Translations under genes and position numbers: made by a program
Assembly (NCBI RefSeq): GCF_019132875.1
Contig: NZ_JAHSPF010000009.1
Span: 1-64,000 of the forward strand
Reading direction: 5' to 3'
DNA from: Erwinia phyllosphaerae
GTDB taxonomy: Bacteria; Pseudomonadota; Gammaproteobacteria; Enterobacterales; Enterobacteriaceae
DNA: 64,000 nt
Shown: positions 39,772 through 51,479 of the stretch, piece by piece
Numbering within the stretch: the first letter of the stretch is position 1
Layout of the letters: the number at the start of each line of letters is the position of its first letter
The notes under the pieces: model-generated
Seen by the model: only the letters and a program-made list of their open reading frames with translations
The model's database searches: none
Told to the model about the DNA's origin: nothing

Positions 39772-39925
39772 GATCCTTTCTCCCGCTTTCTCGTCCCGTC
39801 TTCTCTTTATCAGCGCTTACTGAAATAAAATGGCCTCGAACGCGAAGGCTGGTTTATCATCATTTACAACACACTCATTTTGAGCGGATTGCTGGCGTTT
39901 TTAGCGCCATGCCGTTGAGGTAACC

Positions 39926-40369
39926 GTGCAGCTAACGAGTTTTACTGATTATGGTTTACGCGCGCTAATTTTTATGGCCGCTCTGCCCGCGGGCAGAATG
40001 ACCAGCATTACGGAAGTCACCGAGGCTTACGGCGTATCGCGTAACCATATGGTTAAAATTATCAATCAGCTTAGCCGGGCAGGCTATATTGCCGCGGTAC
40101 GCGGAAAAAACGGCGGTATCCGTCTCGGTAAACCGGCCCGCGAGATCGTCATTGGCCAGGTTGTTCGCGATATGGAACCGCTGCAGCTGGTGAACTGTCA
40201 CAGTGATTTTTGCCACATAACGCCAGCCTGCCGCCTGAAAACCGCGCTGCACGAGGCCGTGCAAAGTTTTCTGGCCGTGCTGGACGGCTACACGCTGGCT
40301 GATTTGGTTGCCGACAACCATCCGCTCTACCAATTGCTGCAGATTGAACACCCTTCAGTCCGCAGCTGA
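39926..40369 (+). CDS. Nitric-oxide-sensing repressor NsrR
   Basis: NsrR is an Rrf2-family repressor with an Fe-S cluster that is nitrosylated by NO, relieving repression of NO-detoxification genes. The 147-residue protein has an N-terminal winged helix ([23 protein letters not shown] region, about 28-58) with the wing RGKNGGIRL, and the three cluster cysteines C91, C96 and C102 ([13 protein letters not shown]). It begins with GTG at 39926 preceded by TTGAGG, as in E. coli. The gene lies between purA and rnr in the usual order. Confidence 0.96.
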   Translation: MQLTSFTDYGLRALIFMAALPAGRMTSITEVTEAYGVSRNHMVKIINQLSRAGYIAAVRGKNGGIRLGKPAREIVIGQVVRDMEPLQLVNCHSDFCHITPACRLKTALHEAVQSFLAVLDGYTLADLVADNHPLYQLLQIEHPSVRS

Positions 40370-40388
40370 TGACAACGGAGGAACCGCT

Positions 40389-42845
40389 ATGTCAAAAGAT
40401 CCTTTTAAGGAACGGGAAGCTGAGAAATATGAGAATCCTATTCCCAGCCGCGAATTTATCCTGGCGCACTTAGATAAGCGCGAAAAACCGGCCAGCCGCG
40501 AAGAGCTGGCAGCCGAGCTGTCTATCTCTGGCGAAGAGCAGACCGAGGCGCTGCGTCGTCGCCTGCGCGCCATGGAGCGCGACGGTCAGTTAGTCTTTAC
40601 TCGCCGCCAGTGCTATGCGCTGCCGGAACGTCTGGACCTGCTGCGCGGCAAAGTTATCGGCCATCGCGATGGCTTTGGCTTTCTGCGCGCCGAAGGCAGC
40701 AAAGACGATCTTTATCTCTCCGCCGAGCAGATGAAAATGTGCATGCATGGCGACGTGATCCTGGCCCAGGCGATGGGCGCGGACCGCAAAGGCCGTCGTG
40801 AAGCGCGAGTAGTTCGCGTGCTTGAGCCACGTAATAATCAGATTGTTGGCCGTTACTTCACCGAGGCTGGCGTTGGCTTCGTGGTGCCGGACGATAGCCG
40901 CCTGAGCTTTGATATCCTGATCCCACCAGAAGAATTAATGAACGCCCGCATGGGCTTCGTGGTGGTGGTGGAGCTGACGCAGCGTCCGACACGCCGCAGC
41001 AAAGCGGTCGGTAAGGTTGTAGAAGTGCTGGGCGACAACATGGGCACCGGCATGGCCGTAGAAATGGCTCTGCGCACGCACGATATTCCACACGTCTGGC
41101 CGGAAGCGCTGGAACGCCAGATTGCCAAACTGAAAGAAGAAGTGCCTGAAGAGGCCAAAGTGGGCCGTGTCGATCTGCGCGATCTGCCGCTGGTAACGAT
41201 TGACGGTGAAGACGCCCGCGACTTTGACGATGCCGTTTTCTGTGAAAGAAAGCGCGGCGGCGGCTGGCGTTTATGGGTAGCGATTGCTGACGTGAGCTAC
41301 TACGTGCGTCCGGGCACGCCGCTGGATGACGAAGCCGTCAATCGCGGGACGTCCGTTTACTTCCCGTCGCAGGTTGTCCCTATGCTGCCGGAAGTTCTGT
41401 CGAACGGCCTTTGCTCGCTGAACCCTCAGGTGGATCGCCTGTGTATGGTATGCGAGATGACCATCTCCGCAACGGGCAAGCTCACCGGCTATAAACACTA
41501 TGAAGCGGTGATGAACTCCTGGGCGCGCCTGACCTATAACAAGGTCTGGAGCATCCTGCAGGGTAATCAGGAACTGCGCGAGCAGTACCAGCCGCTGGTA
41601 AAAGATCTGGAAGAGCTGCATCGCATGTATCTGGTGCTGGAAAAATCTCGCGAGCAGCGCGGCGGCATCTCTTTCGAAACGGACGAGGCAAAGTTTGTCT
41701 TTAATGCCGACCGCCGCATTGAACGGGTAGAGCAGGTCACGCGTAACGATGCGCATAAACTTATCGAAGAGTGCATGATCCTGGCGAACATCGCTTCCGC
41801 GCGCTTTGTAGAGAAAAACCATGAGCCGGCACTGTTCCGCGACCACGATCGTCCGACGGAAGAGAGCATCAAGAGCTTCCGCTCGGTGCTCAACGAGCTG
41901 GGCCTGACGCTGGGCGGCGGCGCGAAACCGCATCCGCTGGACTATGCCGAGCTGCTGACGCAGATCTCGTCGCGTCCGGATGCCGAAATGCTGCAAACCA
42001 TGCTGCTGCGCTCAATGAAGCAGGCGGTTTACGATCCGGAAAACCGTGGTCACTTCGGCCTGGCGCTGGCTTCCTATGCGCACTTTACCTCGCCGATCCG
42101 CCGCTATCCCGATCTGCTGCTGCATCGCGCCATCAAATATCTGCTGGCGAAAGAAAATAACACGCTGCAAGGCAACACCACGCCAACCGGCGGCTACCAC
42201 TATGAAATGCAGCAGATGCTGCAGTTTGGCCAGCACTGTTCCATGACCGAACGTCGTGCGGACGAAGCGACGCGTGACGTTGCCGACTGGCTGAAGTGCG
42301 ACTTTATGCAGGATCAGGTGGGCGAAACCTTTACCGGCGTTATTTCCAGCGTTACCGGCTTCGGTTTCTTTGTTCGTCTCAACGATCTGTTTATTGATGG
42401 CCTGGTACACGTCTCCACGCTGGATAACGACTACTACCGCTTTGATGCCATCGGCCAGCGCCTGATTGGCGAATCGGGTGGAAAAACCTATCGCCTTGGC
42501 GACACGGTCGAAGTACGCGTGGACGCGGTACACATGGACGAGCGCAAAATCGACTTCGCCCTGATCTCCAGCGCGCGTAAACCGCGTGGCGAAGGTAAAA
42601 CCGAACGCGACCGGGCTAAAAAACCGGCTGCCCAGCACAGCGGCAAGCGTCGTCGTGACCAGGGCAAAAAGGTAAATTTTGAGCCGGACAGTGCCTTCCG
42701 TAGCGGTAAAGGCAAAACGGCTCCTGCCGAAGCAGGCGCGAAAAGCGAGAAAAAACCGCGCAAGCAGTCGGATAAAACCCGTAAAATCGCCGCCGCAGCC
42801 CGTTCCAAACGCGCGTCGAAGAAAAACGATACCGCCGCATCCTGA
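40389..42845 (+). CDS. Ribonuclease R
   Basis: RNase R is a 3'-5' exoribonuclease that degrades structured RNA and takes part in rRNA and tmRNA-linked quality control. The 818-residue protein has an N-terminal winged-helix-like region ([20 protein letters not shown]), cold-shock domains, the RNB catalytic domain with [13 protein letters not shown] (catalytic Asp cluster, about residues 274-286), an S1 domain ([20 protein letters not shown]) and a long Lys/Arg-rich tail. GGAGG lies upstream of the ATG at 40389; the open frame further upstream overlaps nsrR and is not used. It is 19 bp after nsrR. Confidence 0.98.
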   Translation: MSKDPFKEREAEKYENPIPSREFILAHLDKREKPASREELAAELSISGEEQTEALRRRLRAMERDGQLVFTRRQCYALPERLDLLRGKVIGHRDGFGFLRAEGSKDDLYLSAEQMKMCMHGDVILAQAMGADRKGRREARVVRVLEPRNNQIVGRYFTEAGVGFVVPDDSRLSFDILIPPEELMNARMGFVVVVELTQRPTRRSKAVGKVVEVLGDNMGTGMAVEMALRTHDIPHVWPEALERQIAKLKEEVPEEAKVGRVDLRDLPLVTIDGEDARDFDDAVFCERKRGGGWRLWVAIADVSYYVRPGTPLDDEAVNRGTSVYFPSQVVPMLPEVLSNGLCSLNPQVDRLCMVCEMTISATGKLTGYKHYEAVMNSWARLTYNKVWSILQGNQELREQYQPLVKDLEELHRMYLVLEKSREQRGGISFETDEAKFVFNADRRIERVEQVTRNDAHKLIEECMILANIASARFVEKNHEPALFRDHDRPTEESIKSFRSVLNELGLTLGGGAKPHPLDYAELLTQISSRPDAEMLQTMLLRSMKQAVYDPENRGHFGLALASYAHFTSPIRRYPDLLLHRAIKYLLAKENNTLQGNTTPTGGYHYEMQQMLQFGQHCSMTERRADEATRDVADWLKCDFMQDQVGETFTGVISSVTGFGFFVRLNDLFIDGLVHVSTLDNDYYRFDAIGQRLIGESGGKTYRLGDTVEVRVDAVHMDERKIDFALISSARKPRGEGKTERDRAKKPAAQHSGKRRRDQGKKVNFEPDSAFRSGKGKTAPAEAGAKSEKKPRKQSDKTRKIAAAARSKRASKKNDTAAS

Positions 42846-42867
42846 AGGCGGCCAGAAGCACAACCTC

Positions 42868-42886
42868 GCCGCATCCCGGATGCGGC
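42868..42886. repeat. REP-like palindrome between rnr and rlmB
   Basis: GCCGCATCC and GGATGCGGC (42868-42876, 42878-42886) form a perfect 9-bp inverted repeat around one C. The sequence recalls one half of enterobacterial REP elements. It is the only copy I noticed in the window, so membership in a repeat family is not proven. Confidence 0.5.
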
Positions 42887-42913
42887 ACGCAACGACCAAT
42901 TGAGTAACAGTGA

Positions 42914-43648
42914 ATGAGTGAAATAGTTTTTGGACTCCACGCCGTACAGGCGCTGCTCGACAGCGATCCGCAACGCTTTCAGGAAGTTTTTATCCTTAAA
43001 GGCCGTGACGGTCGTCGCCTGCAGCCGGTAGTGAAAGCGCTGGAAGCCCAGGGCATCGTGATCCAGATGGCCAGCCGTCAGTGGCTCGATAGCCAGGTAG
43101 AAGGCGGCGTCCATCAGGGCATCGTGGCGCGCGTTAAGGCGGGCCGCCAGTATCAGGAAAACGATCTGCCCGACCTGCTGGAAAAGCTGGAAACGCCTTT
43201 CCTGCTGATTCTGGACGGCGTCACCGATCCGCATAACCTGGGTGCCTGCCTGCGCAGCGCCGATGCGGCTGGCGTGCATGCGGTAATCGTGCCGAAAGAT
43301 CGCTCGGCACAGCTTAACGCCACGGCGAAAAAAGTTGCCAGCGGCGCAGCGGAAAACGTGCCGCTAATTCGCGTCACCAACCTGGCGCGCACCATGCGTA
43401 TGCTGCAGGAAGCGAACGTGTGGATTGTCGGCACGGCGGGCGAAGCGGATCACCATCTCTATCAGAGCAAAATGACCGGCCCGATGGCGCTGGTAATGGG
43501 TGCTGAAGGTGAGGGCATGCGCCGTCTGACGCGCGAACACTGCGATGAACTGATCAGCATTCCGATGGCGGGCAGCGTTTCTTCGCTGAACGTCTCGGTC
43601 GCTACCGGTATCTGCCTGTTTGAAGCCGTGCGCCAGCGCGGTAAATAA
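42914..43648 (+). CDS. 23S rRNA (guanosine-2'-O-)-methyltransferase RlmB
   Basis: RlmB methylates the 2'-O of G2251 in the P-loop of 23S rRNA using S-adenosylmethionine. The 244-residue protein has an N-terminal L30e-like substrate-binding domain and a SPOUT catalytic domain with the three SpoU motifs: [18 protein letters not shown] (about 110), [11 protein letters not shown] (about 195) and [18 protein letters not shown] (about 216). Length and position after rnr match E. coli. Confidence 0.98.
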   Translation: MSEIVFGLHAVQALLDSDPQRFQEVFILKGRDGRRLQPVVKALEAQGIVIQMASRQWLDSQVEGGVHQGIVARVKAGRQYQENDLPDLLEKLETPFLLILDGVTDPHNLGACLRSADAAGVHAVIVPKDRSAQLNATAKKVASGAAENVPLIRVTNLARTMRMLQEANVWIVGTAGEADHHLYQSKMTGPMALVMGAEGEGMRRLTREHCDELISIPMAGSVSSLNVSVATGICLFEAVRQRGK

Positions 43649-43654
43649 TCTTTC

Positions 43655-43682
43655 CGGGGCGTGAGCTGCGCCCCGAAATTTT
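43655..43682 (+). terminator. Terminator after rlmB
   Basis: Arms CGGGGCG and CGCCCCG (43655-43661, 43669-43675) form a 7-bp GC stem with a 7-nt loop, followed by AAATTTT. It lies six bases after the rlmB stop. Confidence 0.75.
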
Positions 43683-43751
43683 CCTCTGCCGCTCGCCTGC
43701 CGCGTTCTCTTTTGCATACTCAATGGGTGTGTTAACGAGAAGGACGCCGGA

Positions 43752-45368
43752 ATGAACAAAACCCACACCGTTTTTAATCAGCCTCGTCCGCTGACCAACA
43801 GCAATCTTTTTCTTTCCGATACGCCGCTGCGCGAAGCCGTGATGCGCGAAGGGGCCGGATGGGACCACGATCTGCTGGCCTCGGTGGGACAACAGCTGGG
43901 CAGCGCCGAATCGCTGGAGTTGGGCCGCCTTGCCAACAGTTTTCCGCCCGAGCTGCTGCGTTACGATCCCTGCGGCGAGCGGCTGGACGATCTGCGCTTC
44001 CATCCGGCCTGGCATTTGCTGATGCAGGGATTGTGCAGCAACCGTGTCCATAACCTTGCGTGGCAGGACGATGCGCCTCCGGCTGCTTTCGTCGCACGCG
44101 CGGCGCGTTTTATGCTGCATGCGCAGGTAGAAGCCGGCACGCTTTGCCCGATAACCATGACCTTTGGCGCCGTGCCGTTGCTGAAAGCGCAGCTGCCCGC
44201 GATGTTTCGTGACTGGCTAACGCCTTTACTTTCCGATCGCTACGATGCGCACTTACAGCCGGGCGCGCAAAAACGTGGGTTGCTTATCGGCATGGGCATG
44301 ACCGAAAAACAGGGCGGCACCGATGTGCTGAGCAACACCACGCGCGCCGAAGCCATGGGCAACGGCGATTATCGCCTGACCGGGCATAAGTGGTTTTTCT
44401 CGGTGCCGCAGAGCGATGCGCATCTGGTGCTGGCGCAGGCCAAAGGCGGACTTTCCTGCTTTTTTCTGCCGCGTCTGCTACCGGACGGCAGCCGAAACGC
44501 GGTCAGCCTCGAACGCCTGAAAGAGAAGCTGGGCAACCGCTCGAACGCCAGCAGCGAAGCGGAATTTTCTGCCGCCAGCGCCTGGCTGATTGGTGAAGAA
44601 GGCCAGGGCGTAAAACAGATTTTGCAAATGGGCGGCTATACGCGTTTTGACTGCGCGCTGGCCAGCCATGCGATGATGCGGCGCGCCTTCTCCGTTGCGC
44701 TTTACCATGCGCATCAGCGTCAGGTGCAGGGCAAAAGCCTGCTAGAGCAACCGCTGATGCGTCAGCAGCTTTGTACGCAGGCTCTGGTGCTGGAAGGGCA
44801 AACGGCAATGCTGCTACGGCTTGCCAGAGCCTGGTCGACAACAGGCAACACGGCGGAAAAAATCTTCAGCAGGCTGTTTACGCCTGCGGCAAAATATAGC
44901 GTTTGCAAACGAGGTATCGGCTTCGTGGCGGAGGCAATGGAGATCCTGGGCGGCATTGGCTACTGCGAAGAGAGCGAGCTGCCAAGGCTTTACCGGGAAA
45001 TGCCGGTGAACAGTATCTGGGAAGGAGCGGGAAACGTAATGTGCCTGGACGTGCTGCGCGTGCTGACGAGGCAACCTGCGGCGCTGGAGCTGCTGGCTGG
45101 CGAGTTTGAGGCGGTAAAAGGGCAAAACCGGTACTTTGACAGTAGCTGGCGGCAGTTACGGCTGCTGTTGCGGCAACCACAGGAAGCGCGGGCGCACGAC
45201 TTGTGCGACAGGCTGTTTAACCTCGCGTGCGGCGTGCAGGTAATGACGCATCTGGAACCCTGCGTGGCCGATGCCTGGTGTCGGCAAATGCTCGATCCAC
45301 GCGGGTTTGTTTCACTGCCGGAAAAAGTTTGCCAGCGTCTGCTACTGCGTGCCAGCGGCGGAAGCTGA
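43752..45368 (+). CDS. AidB, acyl-CoA-dehydrogenase-like alkylation-response protein
   Basis: AidB is an FAD-containing acyl-CoA dehydrogenase homologue that binds DNA; in E. coli it is induced by Ada after alkylation damage. The 538-residue protein contains LIGMGMTEKQGGTDVLSNTT (FAD region, about 178-197), TGHKWFFSVP, FNSAS-like RSNASSEAEF and EAMEILGGIGYCEESELPRLYREMPVNSIWEG (FAD/dimer contacts, about 396-427). The Arg/Cys-rich C-terminal region fits the DNA-binding part. A clear Ada box was not identified upstream. Its 3' end overlaps bsmA on the opposite strand by 27 bp. Confidence 0.95.
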   Translation: MNKTHTVFNQPRPLTNSNLFLSDTPLREAVMREGAGWDHDLLASVGQQLGSAESLELGRLANSFPPELLRYDPCGERLDDLRFHPAWHLLMQGLCSNRVHNLAWQDDAPPAAFVARAARFMLHAQVEAGTLCPITMTFGAVPLLKAQLPAMFRDWLTPLLSDRYDAHLQPGAQKRGLLIGMGMTEKQGGTDVLSNTTRAEAMGNGDYRLTGHKWFFSVPQSDAHLVLAQAKGGLSCFFLPRLLPDGSRNAVSLERLKEKLGNRSNASSEAEFSAASAWLIGEEGQGVKQILQMGGYTRFDCALASHAMMRRAFSVALYHAHQRQVQGKSLLEQPLMRQQLCTQALVLEGQTAMLLRLARAWSTTGNTAEKIFSRLFTPAAKYSVCKRGIGFVAEAMEILGGIGYCEESELPRLYREMPVNSIWEGAGNVMCLDVLRVLTRQPAALELLAGEFEAVKGQNRYFDSSWRQLRLLLRQPQEARAHDLCDRLFNLACGVQVMTHLEPCVADAWCRQMLDPRGFVSLPEKVCQRLLLRASGGS

Positions 45369-45665
45369 AGGGCCATACAGGATAGCCGTAGAGTACCAGC
45401 GTCCCGGCATGACGGTTTCGCTAACCATCTGCACAACGTAAAACTTCGCGCCGGCCGCATTAGCTTTAGCGGCAATAGCGCGTTCAGCATCGTCCGGCGA
45501 ACCGCGAACGGACACGCTGACCGTGCCCAGCCGCGTTAACGTCATACTTTGCGCCCGGGTAATTTCCTGCGCCTGAGCCTGCACCGGTGGCGGCGGCTCG
45601 GGCCGGGTTGCAAACAGGCTACAGCCAGACAGCAGCAGAACAACAAGCAGAGATAGCCAACGCAT
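45342..45665 (-). CDS. Lipoprotein BsmA (biofilm peroxide resistance, DUF1471)
   Basis: This 107-residue small lipoprotein has a lipobox LLLSGCS (Cys at residue 15), a Pro-rich linker, and a DUF1471/YhcN-like domain with RLGTVSVSVRGSPDDAERAIAAKA and AKFYVVQMVSE. E. coli BsmA (YjfO) affects biofilm formation and peroxide tolerance; the mechanism is unclear. AGGAACC lies before the ATG. E. coli has yjfN between aidB and bsmA; here the two genes overlap tail to tail instead. Confidence 0.88.
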   Translation of the reverse strand: MRWLSLLVVLLLSGCSLFATRPEPPPPVQAQAQEITRAQSMTLTRLGTVSVSVRGSPDDAERAIAAKANAAGAKFYVVQMVSETVMPGRWYSTAILYGPSASAAGTQ

Positions 45666-45713
45666 AAAGGTTCCTCCTCACAGATAACCTCAAGTGTAAG
45701 CTATCCCGCTGTT

Positions 45714-47648
45714 TTATGATCTTACCTGGAAAACCTGCACCAGATCCGTCAGATGGTGCCCTTTGCGGCTCAGCTCGTGGGCGGTCAGTTCCGACGTGGC
45801 GACCAGCTCCGTGCTTTCATGCGTCGCCTGGCCAATCTGGTTCATGGCAATGTTAACCTGGCCGATCCCGGCGGACTGCTCTTTTGAGGCGACGTTGATT
45901 TCGCTCATCAGCACTTTCACCTGCTCAATCCGGCCAACGATATCTTCCATCGACTGACGCGTCTGTTCAGAGAGGTCATGCCCCTGAACAACTTTGCTCA
46001 GCGAGTTTTCAATCAGCCCATCAATCTCTTTGGCCGCCGTAGCGCTACGCTGCGCCAGCGCGCGAACTTCTGCAGCGACGACGGCAAAACCTTTACCATG
46101 TTCGCCCGCGCGTGCGGCTTCAACCGCCGCGTTAAGCGCCAGGATATTGGTCTGGAAAGCAATGGATTCAATCACGTGGGTGATATCGGCAATGCTTTGT
46201 GAGGCACTCTTGATATCGGTCATGGTCAGCACCGAACGCGATACCGTTTCGCCGCCTTTGCCCACCGCCGTGGCGGCTTCGCCTACCAGCGTCAGCGCCT
46301 GAGAAACGTTCGCGGCGTTTTGCGATACGGTGGCGCTCAGCTGCTCCATGCTGGCGGAGGTTTCTTCCACGCTGGCCGCCTGGCGAGTAATCTGCTCGCT
46401 AATATTTTCACTGCTGGAGGCGATAGCGTCGGTGCCGCTGCTGATCTCCTGAGCCGCTTCACGCACCTGGGAAACGATGCGGTTGAGGCCATCGCCGATA
46501 CCGTTAATGGCCACGATAAGCTGGCCTACCTCGTCATGGCGTTTAGTCTCCAGCGTCGACTGCAGGTTACCGGCCGCATAGTGGCGAGCCAGATCGATGA
46601 CCTGCTGTAGCGGCACGCTGACCCAGCGATGAGTCGTGGTTACAAAGCCCAGCGCAAACAGCGTTACTAACGCAGCGCCTAAAGTCAGAAACAGGTTACG
46701 GGTATGCTCAATCGGCGCCAGCAGGCTGGATTTGTTCACCTCGCCCAGAATCACCCAGTGCCAGTCCGGCAGATGATGCCAGGTCATAAACTGCGTTTCG
46801 CCGCTGGCGTCCTGAACCTGGATAGTGCCGGAAGCCTGATTCAACAGCTGCTGGCGGGTGGCTTCAGGCCACAGTGGCAGCTGGCCTTCGCGTTCCGTGT
46901 GGAACACATACTGGCCACGGTTTTTGCCTTCGGTATCGTTCAGCACGGAGAAATGCCCGCTGGCACCCAGCGTTTTCGACAGCACTTTTTCACGGATTAG
47001 CGCGTACTGTTTTGTAATGTCGACGCCGACAAACAGAATCGCGACGACCTGACCGCTGGCATCTTTCATCGGCTGATACTGCGTGATATAGCGCTTGCCG
47101 AACAGCATCGCTACGCCCTGGAAAATCTGGCCTTGCTGTGCCAGCTTCCAGGCCGGGCTGCTGCGATCCAGGCGCGTACCGATAGCACGGTCGCCATTTT
47201 CTTTGCGCAGCGAGGTAGAGACGCGCAGAAAGTCATCGCCCGTACGCACGAAAATGGTAGAAATCGCGCCGGTACGCGCCAGGAAATCGTCAACCAGCGT
47301 GGCGTCCAGGTTCAGCGTTTTCAGTCCCGCACGCAGCACCGGAGCCTGCTCTGTGCCAACGGTAATAAATTGACCTTGCTCGATAGAAAACTGCTTGGGT
47401 AAAAAGCTTTGAAACAGCTCGGTATAGTTGGCGACTTCTTCGCGCAGCGTGCTGTTAAACATGGTGGCCATATCGCCAATGCCGTCGACCTGGTTCTCCA
47501 TATTCTCCAGGGTTAGCGCCTGCATTTGATTTGACGCGCTGTGGGTGAGCGCCAGCGTTAAGACTAAGAAAAGCGCGGCGACGCTGAGAGAAGTGATCAC
47601 CGACAGCTTAACGCCAAGGCTCCAGCGGCCAAAAGCGAAGTTTTTCAT
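45714..47648 (-). CDS. Methyl-accepting chemotaxis protein with periplasmic Cache domain
   Basis: This 644-residue transmembrane receptor signals to CheA/CheW. It has one membrane helix at about 14-36, a long periplasmic domain (about 37-317) of the Cache_3/Cache_2 type ([25 protein letters not shown] and [12 protein letters not shown]), a second helix at about 318-338, a HAMP domain and a conserved signalling tip ([37 protein letters not shown]). It ends QVFQVRS, without an NWETF-type CheR-binding pentapeptide. The start at 47648 follows AGG with suitable spacing; upstream in-frame ATGs are not supported. It lies between bsmA and yjfP, where E. coli has no such gene. The ligand is unknown; Cache receptors often bind small organic acids or amino acids. 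Confidence 0.92.
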   Translation of the reverse strand: MKNFAFGRWSLGVKLSVITSLSVAALFLVLTLALTHSASNQMQALTLENMENQVDGIGDMATMFNSTLREEVANYTELFQSFLPKQFSIEQGQFITVGTEQAPVLRAGLKTLNLDATLVDDFLARTGAISTIFVRTGDDFLRVSTSLRKENGDRAIGTRLDRSSPAWKLAQQGQIFQGVAMLFGKRYITQYQPMKDASGQVVAILFVGVDITKQYALIREKVLSKTLGASGHFSVLNDTEGKNRGQYVFHTEREGQLPLWPEATRQQLLNQASGTIQVQDASGETQFMTWHHLPDWHWVILGEVNKSSLLAPIEHTRNLFLTLGAALVTLFALGFVTTTHRWVSVPLQQVIDLARHYAAGNLQSTLETKRHDEVGQLIVAINGIGDGLNRIVSQVREAAQEISSGTDAIASSSENISEQITRQAASVEETSASMEQLSATVSQNAANVSQALTLVGEAATAVGKGGETVSRSVLTMTDIKSASQSIADITHVIESIAFQTNILALNAAVEAARAGEHGKGFAVVAAEVRALAQRSATAAKEIDGLIENSLSKVVQGHDLSEQTRQSMEDIVGRIEQVKVLMSEINVASKEQSAGIGQVNIAMNQIGQATHESTELVATSELTAHELSRKGHHLTDLVQVFQVRS

Positions 47649-47823
47649 AAGATAACCTGTTAGATAAGGGGAGGGCTTATAACGGTTAACGGCCAGCATA
47701 AGAAAATATTTAGTGACGAATTCCGCACGCAGGTCAAAGAGATGAGCCATAAACTCAAATAACAGCATTATTGGCTGGCTATTTGTTTTTATAACCTGTA
47801 GCGCAACGCCTTAAGGAGGAATG

Positions 47824-48573
47824 ATGATTGAAGTCAGTACAGAAATTTTTGCCAATATTGAGTGCCTGCACGCGACGCCAGCCGGAAAAAGGGATGAGCC
47901 TTTACCGACCATTCTTTTTTATCACGGCTTTACCTCCTCAAAAGAGGTTTATAGCTATTTTGGCGTGGCGCTGGCGCAGGCAGGCTTTCGGGTGATTTTA
48001 CCCGATGCCGCTCTGCACGGTTCGCGTTATAACGGCGATACGGAAACCCGGCTGAGCGCTTTCTGGGACATTTTGAAAAGCAATATTGATGAATTGCCGC
48101 TGCTGGAGGCCGCGCTGCGCCAGCAGAATTTAGTGGCATCCGGCCGTCTTGCCGTGGCGGGCGCGTCGATGGGCGGCATGACGGCGCTGGGCGCAATGGC
48201 TCGCTATTCGCATTTAGCCAGCGTCGCCTGCCTGATGGGGTCCGGCTACTTTATGTCGCTTTCCCATACGCTTTTTCCACCGCTGGTCGTTACCACGCCC
48301 GAACAGAAAAAAACGTTTGCAGCCAGAATGGCCGCGCTGGCGGAATATGACGTCAGTCAGCAGCTGGAAAAGCTGGCCGACAGGCCTTTATTGGTCTGGC
48401 ATGGCGAAGCGGACGAGGTCGTGCCTGCGGCAGAAAGTGTCCGGCTGGAAAAAGCGCTGAGAGAAGCGAAGCTCGACGCCAGACTGACGTTTTTAACGGA
48501 GAAAGGCATCGGGCATCGCATTACGCCACCGGCACTTGAGGCGGTCGCGGCGTTTTTTCAACATCATCTCTAG
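47824..48573 (+). CDS. Esterase YjfP (alpha/beta hydrolase)
   Basis: This 249-residue cytoplasmic serine hydrolase has the oxyanion segment FYHGFTSS, the nucleophile elbow GASMGG (about residue 115), an acid residue in HGEADEVVP and the catalytic histidine in GIGHRITPPAL. E. coli YjfP hydrolyses short acyl esters in vitro and has been linked to sugar-ester processing. AAGGAGGA abuts a first ATG at 47821, but the second ATG has better spacing and aligns with the E. coli start MIEI. It stands alone, divergent from the chemoreceptor gene. Confidence 0.92.
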   Translation: MIEVSTEIFANIECLHATPAGKRDEPLPTILFYHGFTSSKEVYSYFGVALAQAGFRVILPDAALHGSRYNGDTETRLSAFWDILKSNIDELPLLEAALRQQNLVASGRLAVAGASMGGMTALGAMARYSHLASVACLMGSGYFMSLSHTLFPPLVVTTPEQKKTFAARMAALAEYDVSQQLEKLADRPLLVWHGEADEVVPAAESVRLEKALREAKLDARLTFLTEKGIGHRITPPALEAVAAFFQHHL

Positions 48574-48597
48574 TCTTTCGATTACGGTTTATCTGCT

Positions 48598-48813
48598 TTA
48601 CAGCTGCTGCGCCAGTCTCTGGGCGGCAGTGGTGGCTACAGAAGGCTTCTCAACCGACTGGCCGGTGGGTGATTCGATACGATTAATATAAACGTAGCTG
48701 TTCGCCGCTTTGCTGGTATGGCTTTTCATCTGCTGCACGCAGCCAGGGTTGCTGGCAAGGGCGGGAGTGGAAAGTACGAGTCCGAGTAAGGTAGCGATTG
48801 CGATGGTTTTCAT
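48598..48813 (-). CDS. Small secreted protein of unknown function
   Basis: This 71-residue protein has a clear signal peptide (MKTIAIATLLGLVLSTPALA) and a mature part of about 51 residues with a single cysteine (SNPGCVQQM) and a polar, Ser/Thr/Gln-rich sequence. No family is recognised; it is not the DUF1471 protein YjfN found near this locus in E. coli. GGAGTT lies before the ATG. A 17-bp palindrome (48842-48858) lies in its leader or promoter. It is expected in the periplasm. Confidence 0.65.
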   Translation of the reverse strand: MKTIAIATLLGLVLSTPALASNPGCVQQMKSHTSKAANSYVYINRIESPTGQSVEKPSVATTAAQRLAQQL

Positions 48814-49100
48814 GGTTCAACTCCACAATCAGGTCATCAATCTGACGCCGGGCGTCAGGGTCTTGTCACAACTTTTCAATTGTAGCGCCATTCGGCATAA
48901 AGTGTATTAGTAATTCTTGCTTTTTACCGTCACGCTTGTTTGCGTAAATGTTGTACTAACGTGAGGGTTTTTTTCACTGCCGATGCCTGAGGTCAGCCAG
49001 GCTGACAAATAATTTACCTCCACGCGCGACTTTACCTTGAGTTTCCCCCCCGCCGTCAGTATGATTACGCGTCAATTTTTCAGCCGCACACAAACACGTT
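48814..49100. promoter_or_regulatory. Divergent control region with two palindromes
   Basis: This region separates the small secreted protein from rpsF. CTGACGCC-G-GGCGTCAG (48842-48858) lies 29 bp upstream of the secreted-protein gene and can form a hairpin in its leader. GTCAGCC-A-GGCTGAC (48992-49006) is a second near-perfect palindrome on the rpsF side. A promoter for the ribosomal protein operon must be here but I cannot place it with confidence. Confidence 0.45.
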
Positions 49101-50117
<1,017 letters not shown>

Positions 50118-50143
50118 CGGCTGTTGTCAATTAACGACTTTAA

Positions 50144-50608
<465 letters not shown>

Positions 50609-50628
50609 TCGCTTCGCGACTGCCTGAA

Positions 50629-50660
50629 AACGCCGGCCCTGTGCCGGCGTTTTTGTTTTT
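50629..50660 (+). terminator. Terminator of the rpsF-rplI operon
   Basis: Arms AACGCCGGC and GCCGGCGTT (50629-50637, 50643-50651) pair perfectly around CCTGT and run into TTTTTGTTTTT. It is 20 bp after rplI and just before the convergent ytfB gene. Confidence 0.93.
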
Positions 50661-50665
50661 GCAGA

Positions 50666-51196
50666 TTACTGGACCCGCAGAAAAGAGCCATCCGGCTGAC
50701 GAGTAAACAGAATTTCCCCTCCCTCTGTCGTAACGGCCAGACCGGTGACAACACCGTGCGAGTTCTGGCGGATACGTACCGCCTGACCAGCCTGTAAGTT
50801 ACTCAGTGGCTTATCGTTTCCTTCCACGCGTGCCATCGCGAACACATCATTCACCGGCAGATTTTGGTCGCGGAACAGCTGCGCCAGCGTTTGCCCGGCT
50901 GCAATCTGGTAGTTAAGCCACGCGCCCTGCGAATCTCCTTTTACCGGCGCTGCCTTGTTGGCAGGCTCAAGTTCGGCCTGCAGCGGCACATCCGTCGTCG
51001 TTCGCTCCACGTTGGCCGGCTGCGGCGACTGCTGTGGTGAAGGCGACGGCCAGAGAAAGGCCAGTAAAACCAGCGCCCCGGCAATGATAATGCCACGACG
51101 ATGGAAGGGCGGTAGCGGATCCATCCAGCGTGCTGAGTCAGCCAGCTGCCAGAGCTGGTGCCAGCGCGATGGTGAAGTCGCTTTGGATTTGGACAT
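50666..51196 (-). CDS. OapA-family cell-division-associated protein YtfB
   Basis: This 176-residue membrane-anchored protein has the conserved RWMDPLPPFHRRGIII segment, one membrane helix (IIIAGALVLLAFLWP, about 37-51), a Pro/Gln-rich linker and a C-terminal LysM-like/OapA domain (YQIAAGQTLAQLFRDQNLP, PLSNLQAGQAVRIRQ, LFTRQPDGSF). E. coli YtfB localises to the division site and binds glycan strands. AAGGAGG eight bases before the ATG at 51196 decides the start; the open frame upstream adds a basic stretch without a good initiation site. It is shorter than the 212-residue E. coli protein, mainly in the linker. Confidence 0.88.
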   Translation of the reverse strand: MSKSKATSPSRWHQLWQLADSARWMDPLPPFHRRGIIIAGALVLLAFLWPSPSPQQSPQPANVERTTTDVPLQAELEPANKAAPVKGDSQGAWLNYQIAAGQTLAQLFRDQNLPVNDVFAMARVEGNDKPLSNLQAGQAVRIRQNSHGVVTGLAVTTEGGEILFTRQPDGSFLRVQ

Positions 51197-51479
51197 GGCA
51201 TCGTCCTCCTTGCGCGATCCTCGCGCGAATGAAAAATACCGCTTAAAAAAAGCCGAAAGCGGCCGGCGTTTCCTTCGTCTGCGGGCAATATGGCCCATGT
51301 TGACCTCTACTGAAATATAGCTGATAGCGCGCGTTCCGTCCGGCCTGTATGCCATTAATGGAACAGCGATATTGTTTCCTTTTCACGCCGAAATGTCACC
51401 TGAAGAAGATGGTGTTTTACCCTCGTAGCCTGCGCTGTTATGCTTCGTCCTCAGTTTTATTACTCGTAAAGGAAAATCC

